DNA of 64,000 nt from Artemia franciscana (GCF_032884065.1 NC_088881.1:2972001-3036000), one strand, 5' to 3'. Counted from the first letter of the stretch, positions 1-12,661 are shown. Numbers and translations are program-made. Notes: generated by a model not told the origin, from the sequence alone.

Positions 1-1244
1 TTTTGAAGTAAAGTAGGCCTACTAGTGCTTATAGCCTATTTTTTCATACTCAATTCAGATAGGCTATAGAATATGTTTTTTTTTTTTGGGGGGGGGGGGG
101 GGGAAGTTAGCCTAGCCTAGGAGTTTAGTTCGATAAAGGAAATTTTTGGTATTTTCTCTTGTAGCCTAGAATTGGGGCTGTATGAAGAAAACAATTCTTC
201 GTTGATAATCCGCAGAAAAATCGTATTTAATATATTTTGACTGCAATTCCACAGTACCCCCCTTCTAATGTGCAAATATATAGCCTAGCCCATATGGTAT
301 AAGCCTAGAATTGGGGTAAATATATGACTGTCCATATTATTGACTTACCAATAAAGTGAACATACCACTTGATGCCTTTTTTTATGCTCTTTACGAATAT
401 ATTAATCGCTTCTATCGCAAGTTCAAATTTAAGCACTTTTTGACCTAATCTAACCCAACCTAACCTTATTATAAATAATTTTGGCACTGAGAAAATGTTG
501 TATTATTTTGTAGATAACTCATACTTTAATTGCAAATTCGTCATTTTTCGATAAAAGCCATTCTTTTTATTCGGAAAGAGCATAAAGGTATTGAGCGGTA
601 TGTTCACTTTATTGGTAAGTCAGTAATATGGAATGTTACATTTATCCCGGTTTTCATGGTCTTTATACCAGACAACATTAACTTCGGCTCGGTGGGAAAC
701 TATATTATTTTAGTTAGTATTTTGGGTAGACTAGTTAAGGTTACATATTTAATATAATGCAGTCTGGGCGGCCCCCTTTCCATAATTTTTTGTTATAGTT
801 TTCATAATATTGTTGATAAAGTATTAAATTTTCATCATATTTTGTTTTATTTCATTAGCATTAACCAAACTTCACTTCTCGACAGAACTTGAGTGTGGTG
901 GCTATAAGACACAAATACTGATTTTTAAAGAAATCAGACAGGCCGTCAATGTCTATCTATAGAAAGTTGCTTATTTTTGTGAGTTTGAATTCTTAATGTT
1001 GTTTGTAGGCTATGTCATCAACAGTTGGTTCTTAATGTGGAATATTGCTAAAGTGTTTAATTTTTCGCAATTTAATTTGCGAATCTTAGAAATTTCTTTT
1101 TGTCTCAAATATCATATGGGAAGCTAAACTGGCTTTGCTCGCCAAGAATGCCCTCATAAACCTAGGCTATGTGTACGCCTTTACCAAATTATAAATATAC
1201 AGCTGCCTATTTGCAGCCAAAAGTGCATAAAGACGATATTTGTG

Positions 1245-1591
1245 TATTATACACCACTCACTCAAGTTCACGCTGTGTAAAACTAGAGAACAAACCGGTT
1301 TCTTCGTTAGTTTCTTTCAGCTTAGCATGAGACAAGTGACAGAATAGGTGGAAAATATACAATTTGGGCTATATATTTGCATATTAGGGGGGAGGGGAGG
1401 TAAAGTGTTTGAACAGGAAACCAATTGGTACTTCATAATATGGGGAATAATTGGACCTTACACATTTTGCATGCAGACCCGCTATGCTTTAATTCCCCCT
1501 AATTTGCATCAAATTTGTTTTTAAAGTAACAATGGAACCGGTTTTTTCTCGAGTTTTACACAGCGTAAACTTGAGTGAGTGGTGTATAATA
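1245..1591. mobile_element. MITE, 347 bp, with ~40-bp terminal inverted repeats (left copy)
   Basis: The left end (TATTATACACCACTCACTCA...) is the inverse complement of the right end (...TGAGTGAGTGGTGTATAATA) for about 40 bases with one mismatch. The interior holds no protein frame I recognise. Size and structure fit a non-autonomous DNA transposon. The TA at the tips suggests a TA target, but the family is not certain. Confidence 0.85.
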
Positions 1592-2035
1592 GACTACACA
1601 AGTAACCAAAAACTATTGCAGCGATCACATATCCCTTTTTACAATTTGGTGAGCTGAGCAATATTAAGCTTTCAAGCATAAGGTATAAGGTGGTATTATT
1701 ATTTTATGTTATTATTATTATCTTACGTATTTACATATTATTATTTTATGGGTATACCATTTTATGTATTAGTACTATGATATTATCGGAAATAAGAGTA
1801 TTTTTGTTTTCTATAGGCTCTTCTAAAAGAAACAGTAATAACCAAAAAGAAGTGCCAATTGATTCTATTGTCAACACTTTCCAAACATAATTGTTACTAC
1901 CGTGACAATGGGCAGCATATCCCACACCCTAGACGTGGCGTCAATTCACGTTTAATGATGTTGAGAGTAAAGATCACCATCTAGTAGTGTCTTTGGTTAA
2001 TTTAAAGCTAATTTCAAAAGTGTAACTAAATCCCG

Positions 2036-3330
2036 GGGAGGTATGATGTTGATATACTTCAGGATGAGAACCTGAGAGAAACTTTCCTGGAACAGTTGAA
2101 TACTAAACTTGAGAGTTTAAAATTTGTTAACGTGGAAGATGGTTGGAATAATTTTAGAAGAAAACAATTTCGAAGTTGCAGGTGGTGTCTTAGGGGAAAA
2201 GTCAGGACTGCAGATGGGAATATTAGTGAAAAAGCTTTATGTTTAATAGAGAGGAGAAGGGGCTTGTACAAGAACTGTCTGTGGAGAAAGCATTGAAATA
2301 TGAACTAAGGATCTCTGAAGTGGAGGACATGGATAAAATTGCCGAGGCATTGGAAGACGCAGCTAGACGGCATAATAGTAAAATTGTACTGGTATGTTAA
2401 TAAATTGAGAGGGAGTAGTCGATCCGGACTTGTCCCAGTTAAAGATAGGAACAGGGTTACAAGTGAAAAGGAAAGAGATGAACCGAACGTTTTGAGAATT
2501 TGCTAAACCGAGATAGATTTGCAGAAAAAGATATACAGATAAATAAAAAAGTTTTATGATACCCTGAATATGAAGGAACATTTGCTTTATGATGAAGAAT
2601 TATCAACAGTACTAAAAGGATTAAAAAATAATAAGGCTCCAGGTGCTAATATTGTGGTAAATGGGTGAGGTTAGAAATAAGTTACTAAAGATTACGAATA
2701 TGATTTTTGAAAGAGGGGAAGTACCTAACGATTTTAGGAAAACTTTAATTAAATCATTGTGTAAGAAAGGCAATAAGAGTGAGTGTGGTAATTATCGAGG
2801 CATTAGTCTGGTCCCTATAGGTAGTAAATTACTTATTAATATGTTACTTTTTAGACTGAGAGATGTTGTTGACATGACAAAAAGGTGGAGGATGTGTCGA
2901 CCAAATTTTCACTTTTAAGTTAAGAATTGAGAAGTGCCTGAGTTGTCAAATACCTTTGGTCTTCAGTTGTATAGATTATGAACAAGCGTTAGATTCTATT
3001 GATAGAAAAGCCTTAGCAAAGGCCCTATCCTTGTATGGTATATCATATAAATATACTAAAGTGATTAGTGCTATTTACGAGAATAACACTGCTGCGGTTA
3101 AGGTAGGAAATGAGGTTAGCAGCTGGTTTTGTATTAAACCAGGATTTAAGCAGGGTTGTGTTGTTTCCCCCTTTATATGGATAATTTTGATGAACTTTTT
3201 CTTAAGGAGCGCACGAAAGGCAATGTGAGACCACGGAATTAAATTGGACGTAGATTATGCTGATGATTTAAGCATCCTAGATGAAAGTGGGAGCAAAATG
3301 AATGAACTTTTAGAGGTGTGCTTCTTGCAA
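2036..3330 (+). pseudogene. Degraded non-LTR retrotransposon ORF2, linker and reverse-transcriptase region (left copy)
   Basis: Pieces in different frames read like a LINE ORF2. The linker is near 2036-2400 (LQDENLRETFLEQL). The RT fingers are at 2661-2918, with NDFRKTLIKSL and GNYRGISLVPIGSKL. The palm is at 2956-3228, with CIDYEQALDSIDRKAL and FKQGCVVSPFIW, followed by the catalytic motif DYADDL near 3250-3270. RTs of this type copy the element's RNA at the target site. Frameshifts and stops separate the blocks, the endonuclease and the C-terminal third are missing, and the element is dead. The 3' tail of what looks like the same family appears at 21822, 39095, 55468 and 61690. Confidence 0.9.
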
Positions 3331-4142
3331 AATAAATTCATGTATGCATTCATTAGTCAGAAAAACTAAAGCTTTGACATGGGGGGATGGCTAAAAACTA
3401 GGTTCAGGAAGATTGCTATGTGAATTTCTATAGTCTTTCATCTAGCATCTGTAGAAAAGGCCCTAGTTTGGCGTCATTTTTCTATTTAATTTTGAAGTTT
3501 TATTTTGGTATTATAACGTACATCTGCGGATTTTTTTGGGCTAAAATTACATGTTTCTGGCTTGAATAGTTAGGTTGTTGACTCATTGCACAGACAGGGA
3601 TGGATTGTACACTCAAAAAGGTTCTTTTATAACTTTTTATAACATTATCCTAAATCGTGTCCTATCCTGCACTGTCTCCGCTTATTTGCAATGAATTGTT
3701 TAATTGCTTGTGTGATCATGTCTTGAATTCTTTTTTGTGTATTGATTTCAACTTTAATTTTAGGTTTGCCATTATCTGATCAAAGACTTAGGATTGATTC
3801 CCTGTAATAAGAGACGTGAATAAGAAGCAAAAAAAAGTCTGAAAAACCTGTTTTGTTTTTGGCTATCAAATGCTAAATTTTCGAAACAAGTTTTTGCTTG
3901 CTTTGATTAACGGAGTCACATTTTTGATAGGCAGATTATCCAATGCTTCAATTCTAGTTCCTGTGAGATTGTTATGACAGGTTGGCAGTGATAATTCTAT
4001 ATGGGGCATTTTTTTTTTCTTTACTAACCAGTCTTGTCAATTCGCAGAAATGAAGGAGGGAATAAAAATTGCAAAATATATGGAGAGAACTTCGTGCTGT
4101 CTTCATCTACAATGGAAATAGAAAAAATGCATTTTCGCATGC
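3331..4142. other. No gene seen
   Basis: AT-rich sequence between the LINE remnant and the SINE. I see no coding frame, RNA or repeat that I can name. The same stretch recurs at about 45059-45870 as part of the long duplication. Confidence 0.5.
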
Positions 4143-4380
4143 ATACTTGAGGTCTGCTTAGCGCAGGTCTCCTGAATCTATGCCTTTGGCCGGGTTTGTG
4201 GTTGGGGGCAAAATCCTCCGACGCTTCCCGTGCTTATCCCCCATACTCCAGGCACCCCATTTGGAGCTAGGCTTACAGAGTGACACCGCTAACCCCGTTC
4301 CAAACGAAATAACCAGGATTTGAACCCCGTCCTCACGAAAAAAGGCTTTCGAGTCTAGCATGCTAACCTGGTGAAGACGG
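4143..4380 (-). mobile_element. tRNA-Ser-like SINE (left copy)
   Basis: On the minus strand a tRNA-like head carries a perfect B box (GGTTCAAATCC, plus-strand 4316-4326). Upstream is an A-box-like segment with GGTTAGCATGCTAGACTCGA (plus-strand about 4351-4371). The GACTCGAAA stretch resembles the anticodon loop of tRNA-Ser(CGA). A non-tRNA body of about 170 bases follows toward 4143. It cannot be a working tRNA because the acceptor stem is absent. Pol III SINE is the best reading. Confidence 0.7.
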
Positions 4381-4387
4381 CTCTATG

Positions 4388-4640
4388 TTTCTTTTTATTA
4401 AATTACTTCAAAATATTTCTGTTTTTCAAAATCCGCCCCCTTCTCAATGGATGTCCCTGTGAGTGGCCGTACAGATGTGACATCAAATAGCGACGAAGAC
4501 CACACTGCCTCTCCATCACAAATATCAAAAAAAGAAGAACAATAGGAAATTCTTTTCGTTAGACATTGGAATTCTAATTTGAATGGATATTTCGGCCCTG
4601 TGCACAAGGGCCGTCTGTTTTTGAAATTTTTCTGTTAGTT
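4388..4640 (-). mobile_element. Penelope-like 3' end fragment with GC hairpin (left copy)
   Basis: On the minus strand a hairpin (GACGGCCC ... GGGCCGAAATAT, plus-strand about 4588-4616) is followed by a conserved stretch ending in GGCAGTGTGGTCTTCGTCG. The same pair of blocks follows the Penelope-like coding end at 11262-11876, which is why I assign the fragment to that family. Confidence 0.55.
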
Positions 4641-5034
4641 TTATTGGTCGCATGTCTTTTTAAGCATAAAGCTTTCCCCTCCAGTTATTTTTTTTTAGAT
4701 GTCGACTCCTGTGAATCATAAAAAAATAATAGACGCTACTTTTTCAGGTTCAAGGCTCTTTATAAAAGCAATGAATTACAGAATTTTATACATTTTTGCC
4801 GTTGGTGGGGAACAGCGCTGTATACCAACGATAAAAAACAATAACTACACCTTTTCAATGAAACAAAAATAACTAGTCTTGCCCGTAGGCTAGTTCTTAT
4901 TAAAGAAATAATATCGACATGCCATTCCGACCTACCGCCAACGCATGCCCATTTGAGACAATATTAACTTAATAACGTCAATTATCAGGCAACAGTGGGT
5001 ACAGCGACAAAATAATATGGAAAATATATTAAAA

Positions 5035-5050
<16 letters not shown>

Positions 5051-5110
<60 letters not shown>
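5051..5110. repeat. (AC)n/(TA)n microsatellite
   Basis: A short (AC)n run passes into about 29 TA repeats and ends at the start of the Helitron-related block. The matching run at 46778-46830 is shorter. Confidence 0.97.

Positions 5111-6165
<1,055 letters not shown>

Positions 6166-6223
<58 letters not shown>
6166..6223. repeat. (TA)n microsatellite flanking the Helitron 3' end
   Basis: The Helitron hairpin abuts this run directly, which suggests insertion into a pre-existing (TA)n tract. The partner run begins at 47898 and differs by a T at the junction. Confidence 0.95.
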
Positions 6224-6227
<4 letters not shown>

Positions 6228-6419
6228 ATTTGCTTTTAAAAATGTTGCTGGGTATTGCGCAGAGGGTAACGGCTGCTCGACTATGGTCAAAAAATGATTG
6301 AAAAGTGGTGGGAAAGTACTCTTCTAACAAAAAGAAAGTGCGTTTTCGTGCCTTTTTGTGTTTTTTTTTCAGTCATAAAAAATTAATTATTGTTTTTGTT
6401 TTTCAGAATAAGATTTGCC

Positions 6420-6507
6420 ATGGGACACACGGATCGGTGTCGGGTACAGACAGGATATCTCCTTGTGCTTTTTCTCTTCATAGTCGTAAAATCCAATGCG
6501 GATCAAG
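6420..6507 (+). CDS. Eph: Eph receptor, coding exon 1 (signal peptide), left copy
   Basis: ATG at 6420 opens 29 codons plus one base and stops at the donor gtaggc (6508). The peptide has a basic lead (MGHTDRCRVQ), a hydrophobic core (GYLLVLFLFIVV), and a likely cleavage site after KSNA, so it is a classic signal peptide. The last G joins TT of the next exon (8730) to make Val, giving DQVVLLDTT across the junction. The sequence tttttcag just before AATAAGATTTGCC (6407) looks like an acceptor, so a non-coding 5' exon may lie upstream. The exon is identical to 48147-48234. In this copy no third exon follows before the gap, so taken alone the copy is an incomplete gene. Confidence 0.8.
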
Positions 6508-8729
6508 GTAGGCAATTAAAATTACAATAAACTTTGTTATTTCTTGTGTGGTCACAAGAACTTAAGCATTTTCTGATGGTTTTTACTTTATTATTTTAAA
6601 TGCAATTAAATTTAAAAGTGCATCGATATGGTGAATTTGCGAATTTCACAGCGTGATAGTGTTAAGATTTTATTGTGATTTGGTGATATATGCTCTATAC
6701 TGGTTAGGATACAAAGGCTTTTACGACTATCTCAAAGTCAGACGGTATTTTGATTGAAGATAATGTGAGTATTCGATTGTAAATAAATGAAAAGAACAAC
6801 CTGAAATCCACTTAGAAAAGTCGCAAAAACCTTGGTCATATCCTGGAGCCTTTTCCAGTTAAGGAGTCAATAAGTTTAGGGAGTGTACGGATGATGGAGC
6901 TCCCTTTATTGAGAGGTCGTATACAAAGGTTTTGGAGTGTAAGATGATATAATAAATTATATATATTATAAATATATTATATATAATATATGATATAATA
7001 TAATAGCATAATAATAATAACTACATAATTATTCAATAATATTATTATTAATAATAATAATAGTTTTGATTTTGGAGAAATCTGGTACATCATTGCCGTC
7101 AGACCTAAAGGTGTGATGGCAAAATCTTTGCCATCAGGCTAAAGTGTCAAATCCGCCATTAGGAATACGGAGATAATTGCCAAAATCAGATTTGTTTTCA
7201 AAGGGGAGGGGGGTGAATGGGTTAATCTAGGCCAGAAAACACATCCTTTATTTGAGAATAGGTCCAAACAGTTTTTGACGATTATTTGATAATTATTGAA
7301 TTGCCAAATAGGAACTTCAGTGTAAGAAAAAATAGTCGTTTTCTGCACTAAACATTAGCGTAAATAAAAAAAGTCGTTTTTCTGTAAAATAGTACGAATT
7401 AAAAAAAAGTAGTATTTTGTTAATAATGTACCGTACGCATTTCTTGGAACAATCGTAATATTTTGAAATAAAATAAAATTTTGTTTTAAAACTATGACAA
7501 GCAAAAAACTCGATTTTTTCGTCTTTTGTCAAAAGACAATTTGAACCAACTAGTCGTAAATCAAGTAGGGGTACCGTATAATACAATAAAACAGGAGCTG
7601 CAAAATATACAAGCTACACAAACTAAAAAGGGTAATTCAAGAGAAAGCGATAAAGCTACTAATTGTATAGAAATGAACTTAAAAATTACAACTAAAACAA
7701 TTTTTTAACCATAAAAATTTATATTTAATAAATGAACCAATTCAGTATTATTTGATTGTGAATGTTGTTTTGAAGTGTGAAAATTTATATTATAATTCGT
7801 GTTCTATGTATAGAAGTAAGCGACTCAACTGGATGAGATGCGATAACGTGTACTAAAAAAGAAGTCACGTGCGCAATTGACATTTTTTTAAATTTCATCT
7901 TCAAAAAAAATATACATCTTTAAAAAATGTAATCCTGTTCTTTAACGTTATTTCCCCGTAGATAGTTCTACCAGTACTTATGTGTTATCCCGACCACACT
8001 CAAGTAGCTTAGCATAAGTGAAATAAACTACTATGCAGGTATATTTTAATTAAATATTTGATATATAGAGTTGGTTTGGTTAGTTATTTAATGTAATGCG
8101 TTCTGGACCGCATGCTTTCCTTAATTCGCTGTTGTACTTTCCTTAATTTTGTTACTAAAGCATTGCATTTTCATAAGATTATGATATATTTCATTATGAT
8201 TAGCCTAACTTTCATCCTTCTATCTTTATGTATTTTTATCTTTATATCTGTCCTCAGAAAAAAACAACTGAAAAGTAGTAAGTCAAAGACATTTCTCAAC
8301 CTTTGTCTCGCCTGAGAAGCCTCACCGAGATTTGCCTCGCCTCTGTCTGCATAGTCTAGAGAAATGCTTGAGCTTATGTTTTACATGAGTTACCGGGTAT
8401 TTACGCAAGAATGTATTCGGGGGAATGGGTAAGGGATACTAATGTAGACTATCACAGGTGCCAGTGGGGATGGAGGGCTGCTTCCTAGATTTTGTAAAAT
8501 ATGTTTTATGGTATTTTTGATGAAAAATGCATTATTTTGGTATTATCATTGAAAAAAAAACGAAAAATGTCCCCCGAGATGTTTAAATTTTGCCCCCAAT
8601 CCTTTACATCATTAGGTCGACGCCACTTTAAACTATACGAAAAACATCCTAAGATCTGCACCTCCACCCCTCTTGTTAACTTGTGTATATGATTTAGTCT
8701 TCAATTGGTACATTTCTTAATATTTTTAG
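6508..8729 (+). other. Intron 1 of Eph, left copy
   Basis: AT-rich, with a (TAA/TTA)-rich patch at about 6955-7070. From about 7970 to 8230 it holds part of an element related to the 325-bp MITE family (TACTTATGTGTTATC...CCACACTC, then AATGTAATGCGTTCTGGACC). I see no other gene. The same intron in the right copy is 48235-50450. Confidence 0.7.
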
Positions 8730-8809
8730 TTGTATTATTGGACACTACAAAAGAAGATACGTTAGATTGGACGAGATACCCCTTTGGACCCCTTTCATCA
8801 ACTCCAGGA
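8730..8809 (+). CDS. Eph: Eph receptor, coding exon 2 (start of ephrin-binding domain), left copy
   Basis: Eighty bases between the acceptor tatttttag and the donor gtaagt (8810). It completes a split Val codon and adds 26 codons that read VLLDTTKEDTLDWTRYPFG then PLSSTPG. LLDT...LxWxxYP is the start of the Eph ligand-binding domain in animal Eph receptors. It ends in phase 0, ready for an exon beginning W-I-E-E, which is found only in the right copy (54268). It is identical to 50451-50530. The downstream intron in this copy runs into the assembly gap. Confidence 0.85.
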
Positions 8810-10850
8810 GTAAGTTTATTTTTCTGTTCTATCGTCACTAGTTTTATTGAAATAGTAATCATTAGTTTATTTTTCAAAAAGAAAAAATCACCACTCAGCG
8901 TGCGCATACCATTTTCATTTTGTATTTGAAAAATATTATAGGCGCGAAATTCAATTTATTGAATTTCACTAGTTTTATTGAAATAATATTAGGTGTTTAG
9001 CAAAATGAATGTATACATATTTCAGGGATTCTTCTAAAAAAAATCCTAGTTTTAATTTTTAATTAATTGAAACTTGATTAAAGTAAAAATTTATATTTTT
9101 ACTTAAACCTCACGGGAGGTTTATTCCTAGGTTTGCTAGAGCATCCAGGATTTTTAATTTTTTCCCCACCATGCTTCAGGTGCATCTGGGGGCAAACTTT
9201 ATCCACCCGGACCAAAGATCTGCTCCTTAAGTTAAGATATTCTCCATAGTCTCCAAGACGGAGTAAAAAAAAAAAAACTTTCATCATCGTAAATTGTTCG
9301 TGGTAGTAATACCCTACTAATTAGTACCCTAACTTGGTATTATTTAGCACCCTCACTAGAACTACCCCTTCCGAAAACGAGATTTTTGTAAGCCCTGCAT
9401 AGGAACTAGATAACCCGCCCCGTTGCTTGGAATACGTCTCATCAATTGGTCTAATCTTTGTTCCTGTATCTTATATGGGCATGAAGATAATTAATTCTAC
9501 AATTAAATAATTAGATTTAGATACTACAATTAGATAATTAGTAGTTTCTGTTCTACGGAATCCGTTACATCTCTTTTTCTGTAGTGCTGAAATAGTTGGG
9601 ATACAAATTGTGTTTTTTTTCACAAATTTTGACACAAATTGTGTTTGTCTTACTTAGAAGGGTAGATGACAATACTTCTTGTACAATAACTGTCCGCCAA
9701 TTCCAATTGAAAAACTGAAAACTTACATTTGAATACATAGATACTAAATATATATATATTATAAGATACATAATTTTTAACGTACTGTCTTTTGAATTCC
9801 TCCAGTAGTCTCGTCTGCAACTGAAGTTTGTAAAAAAAAGTCATTTTTGGCAGGATTATTGTATCTTTGTATAAATAACCGTTTGTCAACAACAGTTAAA
9901 ACTTGTATTTCGGTTGGTATGTTCTAAATTTTAAAGTTTGTTACATATTGCTTTTTTTTGGGTTGTCTCATTCATATTGTCTATAGCTGAGATTTTTAAG
10001 TATGGAAAAGTTGTTTAAAATATTGTATTTCTGGTAAAAATAATTGTTCGTAAAAGATGATAGAAAAATGTAATGTGCACATTTGCAGTTCAGTAAAATT
10101 TATATTGTTGGACATACGAATTTGGAATTGAAACTGGAAATCTATAAAAATTACATTTTGACAGAAATATTACATGGGAGGTAATCCTAGTGTGAATTAG
10201 AATGTATTCCAATTGTCTTAAGGAATAAATTTTTCGATTTAAAGAATCTTCCCTTAAATTTAAAGAGACCAAGCCCCTAGATTAACTAGATGTCTTCAAT
10301 CGGGCAATGTGCTTTTATGGTTTGTATTGCGTTCAATTGTTTTATTGTATTAGACCGCCGTATATGGTAATTATACTGTTGAAGACTGTGATATACCCTT
10401 TGGTTAATTTGGCAATTAACCAAATTTACAATTGGTTACAAGTTTACAATTCTGAAATGTAAACTTGATGCCATATTCAGTTCGTCAGATCCACTTTTTT
10501 ATTTCAAACTACATGTTTTCTGCAGTTAATACATCATAGTCTTTTCTATTGTCCATGTATATTTTTTTTACATTTTTTTTTGGCGCAAAACTTAAGGGAG
10601 GGTTAAAGAAATAATTGAGTTACTACTCTTGAACACAATGATATATTTTTGTTGATTTGGCGCTAGTTTGGTTAGTTTTTATGTCAATTGTTTTAGCAAT
10701 TTGGTTATATCTCAATTGTTTCAACAATTTGTTTGATTTATATTTCAATTGTTTACACAATTTGGTTAATTTCGTTTCAGTTTTTTCAACGATTTCGAAA
10801 TATAAACTTGACGCCAGGTTCATTATTTTCTTTCTAATTGCATATTTTCT
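8810..10850 (+). other. Start of Eph intron 2, left copy, cut by the gap
   Basis: AT-rich, without a coding frame I trust. A small palindrome lies near 10402-10425 (GGTTAATTTGG/CAATTAACC). From 10655 to 10800 short CAATTGTTT-like motifs recur. The sequence stops at the N run. Confidence 0.6.
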
Positions 10851-10950
10851 NNNNNNNNNNNNNNNNNNNNNNNNNNNNNNNNNNNNNNNNNNNNNNNNNN
10901 NNNNNNNNNNNNNNNNNNNNNNNNNNNNNNNNNNNNNNNNNNNNNNNNNN
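10851..10950. other. Assembly gap (100 N)
   Basis: Exactly 100 undetermined bases, a common placeholder for a join of unknown length. Sequence before it is the end of the left duplicate. Sequence after it (10951 onward) does not match what follows the right duplicate at 52573. Confidence 0.99.
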
Positions 10951-11098
10951 CAACAGTTTTTTTTACAAAATACTGGTCGAATCGACGTTAACAACTACTT
11001 TCATCTCTCATGTAATATGTTTTAATTCAACAAATCTCACCACATAATTTTCCAAAATACCAAAAGAAAATATAAAGAAATTGAAACCATTTGTTTTT
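10951..11098. other. Sequence just after the gap, nothing recognised
   Basis: AT-rich sequence with no match to 52573 onward, so it does not continue the left duplicate. Confidence 0.5.
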
Positions 11099-11264
11099 AT
11101 AGCACTTGTATTTACCAAGTGACATAGCAATCGCAAATTCTGTCGGTCTGTCGGTCTGTCTGTCTGTCTGTCTGTCGGTCCCGGTTTTGCTACTTTAGGC
11201 ACTTCCAGGTAAGCTAGGGCGATGAAATTTGGCAGGCGTATCAGGGACCGGACCAGATCAAATT

Positions 11265-11528
11265 AGAATATTTTCTGAAAGATCTTCACTCATCAATGAT
11301 GATTTGGGGATAAAGCAGGTGGTTCGAGAATCAATCGAAATTAATCTCAAAATAAATAATAATATTTCTTTGAACAGGGACTTAGGGGAATACGCACTAA
11401 ATTCTTTATACTCAAATTTAATTAAAAATGATCGAACAAAATACTTTACTAAACCGATTTATAATAATATTGGACCAGCTACGAAAAGGCCTCTGAGACA
11501 GACTGCTAAAAAGCAAGGTTTGCTCTGA
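11265..11528 (+). pseudogene. Penelope-like polyprotein C-terminus (fragment)
   Basis: About 88 codons in one open frame ending at the stop at 11526-11528. The recognisable part is VRESIEINLKI, a short Asn-rich stretch, then LNRDLGEYALNSLY. In Penelope-like elements this segment closes the reverse-transcriptase/GIY-YIG protein. The RT and most of the endonuclease are absent, so this is a 5'-truncated copy. The start is arbitrary because the frame continues from flanking repeat sequence. Confidence 0.6.
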
Positions 11529-11741
11529 GAAATCGCATTTAACCACTTTGTTCTCTTTAGTTTGAATGAATTTATATTCTCACTTCATTCTTTTTGTCAG
11601 TCCTGGTTGAACTTTGTTGAAGTAAGGATGCTACGGCTGTTTTTAAAAAAGTTTTTAGAAAACATTATTTAGTTTTAATTGTCACAATTTAATGTAAGTT
11701 TATTTATATATACATAGTTTCTCTCTTGTTCTCGTATTGTG

Positions 11742-11772
11742 CTGAAGACGGCCCTTGGACATAGGGCCGAAA
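11742..11772 (+). ncRNA. Hairpin with hammerhead-like core motifs
   Basis: CTGAAGA (11742-11748) matches the hammerhead consensus CUGANGA. It is followed by C, a GGCCC/GGGCC stem, and GAAA (11769-11772), the second core block. Penelope-like elements are known to carry small hammerhead ribozymes. One unpaired C sits between the core and the stem, and I could not find convincing stems I and III, so activity is doubtful. Confidence 0.35.
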
Positions 11773-12661
11773 TATTCACAGAACTGATCTTCACTGTCTT
11801 GAAAAGATTTTCCCTATTGTTTCTACTTTGTATTTGTTTGTTATGGAAAGGCAGTGTGGTCTTCGTCGTTATGTTAGTGGAGAGATCGGGGTGAAACTTG
11901 ATGGGAAGAATAAGCACAAGTTTTAGATACGTGATTTACATAATTTGAACGGATCCGCTCTCTTTGGAGGAGCCCTGGGGTGTTAATTTGGAAAAATTAG
12001 AAAAACTGAGGTATTTTTAAGTTAAGAACGGGTGACTGGATCTTAATGAAATTTGATATTTAGAAGGAATTCATGTCTCAGAGTCCTTATTTCAAATCCC
12101 GACCAGATCTGTTGACATTGGGGGGAGTTGGAGGGGGAAATCAGAAATCTTGGGAAACGCTTAGAGTGGAGGAATCGGGACGAAGCTTGGTGGATAGTAT
12201 AAGCAAATGTTGTAGATACGTGATTGATGTAACCGTACTGGATTCGCTCTCTTTGGGGGAGTAGGGAGGAGGGTTTCAGTGATTTGGCGAGTTTGGTGCT
12301 TCTGGACGTGCTAGGACGAAGAAAATTGGTAGGAGTGTCAGGGAGCTGCACAAATTGACTTGATAAAGTCGTTTTCCCAAATTCGACCATCTGGAGGGCT
12401 AAAGGGAAAGGAATATTATAGAAAAACTGAGGTATTTATAACTTACGAGTGGGTGATCAGATCTTAATGAATTTTGATATTTAGAAGGACATCGTGACTC
12501 AGAGCTCTTATTCTAAATCCCGACCGGCATTAAGCCTCTGATTTTCCTATTAAATCAATCTATTTATTCTTAGAATTTTGTTAGAGCTCATACCATATGA
12601 GCTCTTGGCTCTTAGCTCTTCTTGCCTCGTCACAAGGGCCATATGAGCTCTTAGCTCTTGT

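Larger units (their letters stand above)
11262..11876 (+). mobile_element. Penelope-like element, 3' part, nested in the large repeat
   Basis: The host repeat breaks off after ACCGGACCAGATCAAATTAG (about 11261) and resumes near 11877 with its usual GAGAGATCGGG block. The insert begins inside a coding end that includes VRESIEINLKI and LNRDLGEYALNSLY, stopping at 11528. A RESxEI...NRDxG ending is typical of Penelope-like retroelement C-termini, next to the GIY-YIG endonuclease. A 3' region with a GC hairpin (11742-11772) follows. Truncation at the 5' side is usual for these elements. Confidence 0.65.
11099..12661 (+). repeat. Large tandem-structured repeat element, copy A (interrupted)
   Basis: The start is a hairpin-like CACTTGTATTTACCAAGTG followed by a (GTCT/GTCG)n patch (11143-11178) and GGCACTTCCAGGTAAGCTAG. 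The body is built of units of roughly 290 bases containing GATC(G)GATCTTAATGAAATTTG and CGCTCTCTTTGG. The end is the palindrome GAGCTCATACCATATGAGCTC near 12586-12606, followed by repeats of AGCTCTT to about 12661. Copies B (13571-15574) and C (25713-27072) share both ends. Copy A is split by a Penelope-like insertion at about 11262-11876. No protein frame was seen. Confidence 0.8.

Noticed and set aside
440-475. Arthropod telomere-like CCTAA motifs (also near 30600)
   Set aside because: Only a few irregular motifs and no (TTAGG)n array.
4316-4371. A tRNA-Ser gene on the minus strand
   Set aside because: B box and anticodon-loop-like text are present, but there is no acceptor stem or proper cloverleaf. 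Best explained as the SINE head.
8112-8315. A 67-residue hydrophobic frame
   Set aside because: It lies in a partial MITE inside Eph intron 1 and follows AT-rich sequence. No coding features.
12043-12390. A 115-residue minus-strand frame, with a similar one at 26501-26803
   Set aside because: Both are shadows within copies of the large tandem-structured repeat. The similarity reflects repeat homology.
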